From Rhizobiales bacterium UBA3584 (GTDB taxonomy: Bacteria > Pseudomonadota > Alphaproteobacteria > Rhizobiales > Devosiaceae): DNA of 9,904 nt. The position numbers and the translations under genes are program-made. The stretch covers positions 1-9,904 of the forward strand of contig DFMV01000032.1 in NCBI GenBank assembly GCA_002375765.1, given 5' to 3'. Positions 7,080 to 9,904 of this stretch are shown piece after piece; positions within the stretch are counted from its first letter, which is position 1, and each line of letters opens with the position of its first letter. The notes below the pieces were generated by a model. The model searched no databases. It was not told where the DNA came from and saw only the letters and a program-made list of their open reading frames with translations.

Positions 7080-8987
7080 TTAGTCTTGTTCGAAGTAGAA
7101 TGCCCGGACCGGGAACTCCTCGTCACCAGATCCCAGAATGATGCTGGCCTGATCGGGGGTTTCGGAGCCCGGGGTGTTCATCAGATTGGCGTTGGCGATC
7201 CAGATCTTGGGCAGATCCTGAACGACACCGATGGCATACATCTGGTCGGCCATCAGGCGGCGGAAATCGTCAACGGCCTGATTGAACTCTTCACTGAACG
7301 GAACCGACTGCTCGTATGCGATGTGAGCACGAACCAGTTCGGCCATGGTGGGATCCATGTCAGCCGCTGTGCCTGTGCGCATTTCTTCGAGCATGGCTTC
7401 GACCTGCGGAAGAGCCCACACACGAGCGCCATAACCGTACTGCATGCCATAGGTGGGCAGGCCGCCGGTCGCCGGACGCAGGAACGCATCCATTTCGCCG
7501 CTGATTTCACGTTCGGCGCGCACGGGGTGGGTCAGAGAGACTACATTGGTGCGAATGCCGACATCCTGCCAGCCTTCAGAGGTTGCCTCTACGGTTTCCA
7601 GTCCGCCTTCCAGCCATCCCTGAACATAGGACAGTGAGAAGGTGAGCGGGGACCCGTCAGGATATGTCCGGAAGCCTTCGGAATCGCGATTGTCGAGGCC
7701 GATGGAATCCAGCAGCGCGTTGGCGCGGTCGGGATCATATTCAGCGTAAAGGCCGTCGATTTCAGGATCGAACTCATTCACGTTCGAGAAGCCATGACCG
7801 ATCCGCCCCAGACCCAATGCTGCGGTTTCGTTGATAACATCACGATTGATGGCCAGAGACAGTGCACGACGGAAGTCCGCGTTGCGGATCAGTTCGCGCT
7901 TTTTCTCATCCGGATTGTTGTATCCGAACAGGATGCCCTGCAGCGAACCGATGGGCTGCAACGTGAAGGTCAGCTTGATGCCCGCGCTTTCGGCGGCATC
8001 CATATAGAGCGGCACGTCGAGAACAGTACCGATGCGGCGGTTGAAGTCGATTTCCCCGGCCAGTATCCGAAGCTTGATCTGCTCGGGATTGGCTTCGTTC
8101 ATCAGGTAGCTGGTGACATCATCGACATAGGGGAGCTGGTTCCCTTCAGCGTCGACCGACCAGTAGTAGGGATTGCGCTCCATTTCGAGCAGCACGTTTT
8201 CCTCGTAGCGAACCGGACGCCACGGATAGAGGACCGGAACATTGGCGGCATCGACGCGGAAAGTTTTGGGCGGTGCCACGTTCATGCGGTCGAGCAACTC
8301 GCGGAATGCCTGCTGTGGGTCGCCATCGACCTCGGTGTAGCTGGGGTGGAACTGGCTCCAATAGTGCTTGGCGCGGAACGCGAAGCCCTGCTCGCCGTCA
8401 GAGAAACCACGTGTGAGGAACAGGAAACTGGGGTTCGGCTGGTCGAACTCGACGCGAATGGTGAGATCGTCGACCTTGACGATCTTGTCGCGTTTGGTGT
8501 CGTAACCGGGAACCGGCAGCGGCTCCTCGTTGAACTCGGAATGGATGATGTCATCCCACCAGAACATGATGTCATCGGCAGTAAACAGTTCGCCATCCGA
8601 CCAACGGACGCCCTCACGCATGTGGAACGTGATGGCGGTAAAGTCGTCATTCCACTCGAACGACTCAGCCAGATCGGGAACGAAGCCTTCGCGGTCCGCG
8701 GTGATGCGGGCAAAACCGACCTGCGCAAGTGAGTGAACGAAGCGCTCGGTCGCGACATGGATCGTACCACCATATTCGCCAACCAGCGGCTCCCACTCGT
8801 TGTCGCCCCAGACCAGCGGATTCTCCGGCAGACGTTCATCAACCGGCGGCAGGTCGCCGGCCGCAACTGCGTCGGCGAGCTCTGTGGGCTCGTTGAAACC
8901 AAAGGCGGCGCAAGTCGACATGATGAGCGCGATGCCGGACACGCCCAGCAGGGCTTTTGCCTTTGTGCTGTGCATAAATTTCGTCAT
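7080..8987 (-). CDS. Large ABC transporter solute-binding protein, family 5 (SBP_bac_5)
   Basis: A 635-residue periplasmic binding protein of the oligopeptide/dipeptide/nickel class, larger than the roughly 500-540 residues of DppA or OppA. The signature is EGFVPDLAESFEWNDDFTAI followed by TFHMREGVRWSDGELFTADD; the domain occupies most of the mature protein. The first residues are a Sec signal peptide: a basic start (MTKFMHSTKAK), a hydrophobic core (ALLGVSGIALIM) and a cleavage region STCAAFG before FNEP. The Cys there lacks a canonical lipobox (preceded by Thr), so lipidation is doubtful. I chose the ATG at 8985-8987, not the one 12 bases upstream, because GGAGG (8993-8997) would be its ribosome-binding site and overlaps the upstream ATG. 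It is the first gene of the operon, directly after the operator. Binding specificity cannot be read from sequence; an oligosaccharide is inferred from neighbours. Confidence 0.92.
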   Translation of the reverse strand: MTKFMHSTKAKALLGVSGIALIMSTCAAFGFNEPTELADAVAAGDLPPVDERLPENPLVWGDNEWEPLVGEYGGTIHVATERFVHSLAQVGFARITADREGFVPDLAESFEWNDDFTAITFHMREGVRWSDGELFTADDIMFWWDDIIHSEFNEEPLPVPGYDTKRDKIVKVDDLTIRVEFDQPNPSFLFLTRGFSDGEQGFAFRAKHYWSQFHPSYTEVDGDPQQAFRELLDRMNVAPPKTFRVDAANVPVLYPWRPVRYEENVLLEMERNPYYWSVDAEGNQLPYVDDVTSYLMNEANPEQIKLRILAGEIDFNRRIGTVLDVPLYMDAAESAGIKLTFTLQPIGSLQGILFGYNNPDEKKRELIRNADFRRALSLAINRDVINETAALGLGRIGHGFSNVNEFDPEIDGLYAEYDPDRANALLDSIGLDNRDSEGFRTYPDGSPLTFSLSYVQGWLEGGLETVEATSEGWQDVGIRTNVVSLTHPVRAEREISGEMDAFLRPATGGLPTYGMQYGYGARVWALPQVEAMLEEMRTGTAADMDPTMAELVRAHIAYEQSVPFSEEFNQAVDDFRRLMADQMYAIGVVQDLPKIWIANANLMNTPGSETPDQASIILGSGDEEFPVRAFYFEQD

Positions 8988-8992
8988 TCTCC

Positions 8993-8997
8993 CCTCC
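8993..8997 (-). promoter_or_regulatory. Ribosome-binding site that sets the binding-protein start
   Basis: GGAGG on the - strand lies 5 bases before the ATG at 8985-8987. The alternative in-frame ATG at 8997-8999 shares its last base with this motif and has only the operator palindrome upstream, with no Shine-Dalgarno sequence. This favours the downstream start. Confidence 0.7.
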
Positions 8998-9001
8998 ATT
9001 T

Positions 9002-9015
9002 GCGAAACGTTTCGC
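9002..9015. promoter_or_regulatory. LacI-family operator O1 (perfect palindrome)
   Basis: GCGAAACGTTTCGC is identical to its reverse complement over 14 bp with a central CG, the classic form of LacI/PurR/CcpA-family operators. It sits between the predicted -10 and the ribosome-binding site of the first gene, at about the transcription start, where a bound repressor would block initiation. The repressor at the end of the same operon has the VSISTVS recognition helix usual for such sites. Confidence 0.85.
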
Positions 9016-9021
9016 TATCTA

Positions 9022-9051
9022 AGTACATCTCAGAAACTGTCGTATCGTCAA
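9022..9051 (-). promoter_or_regulatory. Predicted sigma-70-type promoter of the transport operon
   Basis: The -35 candidate is TTGACG (9046-9051), 5 of 6 to consensus. The -10 candidate is TGTACT (9022-9027), 4 of 6, with an 18-base spacer. Transcription would start at about 9014-9016, inside or at the edge of operator O1. The -35 is convincing; the -10 is a weaker guess. Confidence 0.5.
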
Positions 9052-9102
9052 CATATTTCTGGAGAAAATGATCACTCGCATCTAAACTACTGATTGAAAT
9101 CA

Positions 9103-9116
9103 GCGAAACATTTCGC
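9103..9116. promoter_or_regulatory. Second LacI-family operator O2 (upstream)
   Basis: GCGAAACATTTCGC differs from O1 at one base and keeps both 6-bp arms (GCGAAA and TTTCGC). Its centre is 101 bp from that of O1, upstream of the -35. Two sites flanking a promoter suggest cooperative binding or DNA looping, as known for LacI itself; the loop is inferred. Confidence 0.75.
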
Positions 9117-9159
9117 AATTAGATAGCACTCCACCTAGATTGGTCCAGAGTTGGGGCCA

Positions 9160-9483
9160 CTATGACTGAAGATCGAGGATTTGACGCCCCAGCTCCAGCG
9201 CCCTGTCGTCATCATCCGAGCGGCTCATCACACGCTTGAGCAGTTCGCCCTGGCGGTGGTCAGGCACCCGACCGTAGCTCATCAACGTCGTGAGGACCTC
9301 CTCATGACCAAGGTTCTGCGACCATGCCTTGAACTCTTCAGGAGTTTTGCATTTCTTCATACCGATGCGCACGAGCATTTTGCGCAAAGAGTGTGGCTTG
9401 TAGCCGGGGAGTTCGACACGAGCAAACGCGCCTTTGAACAACTTTCGTATCGGCTGCGCATTGGACCAACACTCGCGAGTCAA
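9160..9483 (-). pseudogene. C-terminal fragment of a tyrosine recombinase (phage-type integrase)
   Basis: A 107-residue open frame that matches the end of a tyrosine site-specific recombinase. It has PHSLRKMLVRIG with box II H31 and R34, SQNLGHEEVLTT with H60, and the nucleophile Y70 in LMSYG. The recombinase signature begins at about WSNAQPIRKLFK (residues 6-17). The N-terminal DNA-binding domain and box I arginine are absent. The frame stays open upstream only to the stop at 9523-9525, and that stretch reads antisense to a second integrase fragment, so the gene is broken at about 9480. A protein this short cannot catalyse strand exchange alone. Intact members of this type are about 350-400 residues and occur on alphaproteobacterial islands and plasmids. 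The stop lies about 110 bp upstream of the transport-operon promoter and has no clear terminator. Confidence 0.8.
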
Positions 9484-9838
9484 CTGCGTGTTGCCGCGGA
9501 TCTGGTCAAGATCAAGACTGGTGACCTAATAACGGGACCAGAGACTCGAACGCTAGCGACGGTCGTTCAACAGAAGACCGGACGTCCCGTTCGTTTGGAA
9601 CTGACCAGGACGTGCGTGCCAGCCTACTGGCTCGGTTTGAGAGACGCGGAGGCACCGTCGACAACCAGTCTTTCCCAAGTCGGGTCGACCATTCGCACCA
9701 CATGAGCACTAGGCAATATGCTCGTTTGGTCGACGAGTGGGTGGGCGCGATCGGTCTCAAGCCAAGGGACTATGGCACGCACTGTTTGCGGAGAACGAAA
9801 GCTGCCACGACCTACAAGGCCTCCGGCAGCTTGCGGCT
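9478..9838 (+). pseudogene. Internal fragment of a second tyrosine recombinase, frameshifted
   Basis: Two pieces in different frames make one integrase segment. The first (9478 to about 9608) reads SQLRVAADLVKIKTGDLITG, then ATVVQQKTGRPVRLELT, covering the box I arginine region and the KTGRP segment. The second (about 9612-9838) reads RASLLARFERRGGTVDNQSF, FPSRVDHSHHMSTRQYARLV, DEWVGAIGLKPRDYGTHCLR and RTKAATTYKASGSLR. It contains box II H and R in GTHCLRRTKA. A net frame change near 9605-9612 separates them. Homology stops after SGSLR, before the usual LGHT block and the catalytic tyrosine, so the C-terminus is missing. The fragment begins where the oppositely oriented integrase fragment begins. 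This subfamily (QKTGRPV, STRQYARLV, LRRTKA) is common in alphaproteobacteria. It is clearly non-functional. Confidence 0.78.
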
Positions 9839-9850
9839 GAACGGACCGAG

Positions 9851-9904
9851 TGTTGATTGCCGCTGAGAAGTGACCCGGTATTGGAGTGAACCCCTAGGAC
9901 TGGA
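9851..9904 (+). mobile_element. Possible left end of an IS21-family element
   Basis: From 9851 the sequence runs TGTTGATTGCCGCTGAGAAG then TGACCCGG. This resembles the TGTTGA...TGACCC termini of IS21-family elements. A second partial copy follows 16 bases later (AGTGACCC at 9869-9876, AGTGAACCC at 9885-9893), as the repeated end sequences of that family do. No istA reading frame is reached before the window ends, so this rests on the terminus pattern alone. Confidence 0.35.

Noticed and set aside
7794..8732. Long + strand open frame of 312 codons opposite the binding-protein gene
   Set aside because: Antisense shadow of a well-supported SBP gene in high-G+C DNA; no recognisable domain, and its composition follows the opposite strand.
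8997..8999. Upstream ATG as start of the binding protein
   Set aside because: It shares a base with the GGAGG that serves the ATG at 8985-8987 and would add MEGR before the signal peptide without a ribosome-binding site of its own.
1..9904. CRISPR array, tRNA or rRNA gene, defence system
   Set aside because: No spaced direct repeats of array type, no cloverleaf-like segment and no defence-gene motifs were seen; nearly all sequence is explained by the operon and mobile fragments.

Overview
The codon use, the moderately high G+C, the operon architecture and the integrase types suggest an alphaproteobacterium, most likely Hyphomicrobiales (Rhizobium/Devosia/Brucella-like). I cannot name the genus. 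The window is an accessory region: one intact seven-gene catabolic and transport operon bracketed by mobile-element debris on both sides.

Layout. Left edge (1-265): the 3' end of an IS3-family insertion sequence, with the transposase C-terminus on the + strand and a terminal inverted repeat ending at 265. It has landed in the last codons of a LacI-family repressor gene. From about 9050 down to 190 every gene is on the - strand and forms one transcription unit. In order of transcription these are a large family-5 solute-binding protein (8987-7080), a DppB-type permease (7014-6025), a DppC/OppC-type permease (6028-4889), an OppD-type ATPase (4892-3879), an OppF-type ATPase (3882-2881), a DUF2961/GH172-like putative glycoside hydrolase (2846-1317) and the LacI-family repressor (1269-190). 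Four of the transporter genes are joined by 4-bp ATGA stop/start overlaps. The remaining gaps are 34 to 72 bp. The SBP-permease gap holds a strong hairpin.

Regulation. A perfect 14-bp palindrome of LacI/PurR type (GCGAAACGTTTCGC) sits at the predicted transcription start, between a plausible promoter and the first gene. A second, near-identical site (GCGAAACATTTCGC) lies about 101 bp upstream. The repressor is the last gene of the operon it probably controls, so it should be autoregulated.

How the genes work together. The transporter is of the Opp/Dpp class, but its companions (LacI-type repressor, GH172-like enzyme without a signal peptide) point to sugar catabolism. My reading is that the system imports an oligosaccharide, possibly one containing furanose sugars, and the DUF2961 protein processes it in the cytoplasm. 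The inducer would be the sugar or a breakdown product.

Right edge (9160-9904): C-terminal or central fragments of two different tyrosine recombinases, oriented head to head and fused near 9480. One of them also carries a frameshift. They are followed by what looks like the left end of an IS21-family element from about 9851.
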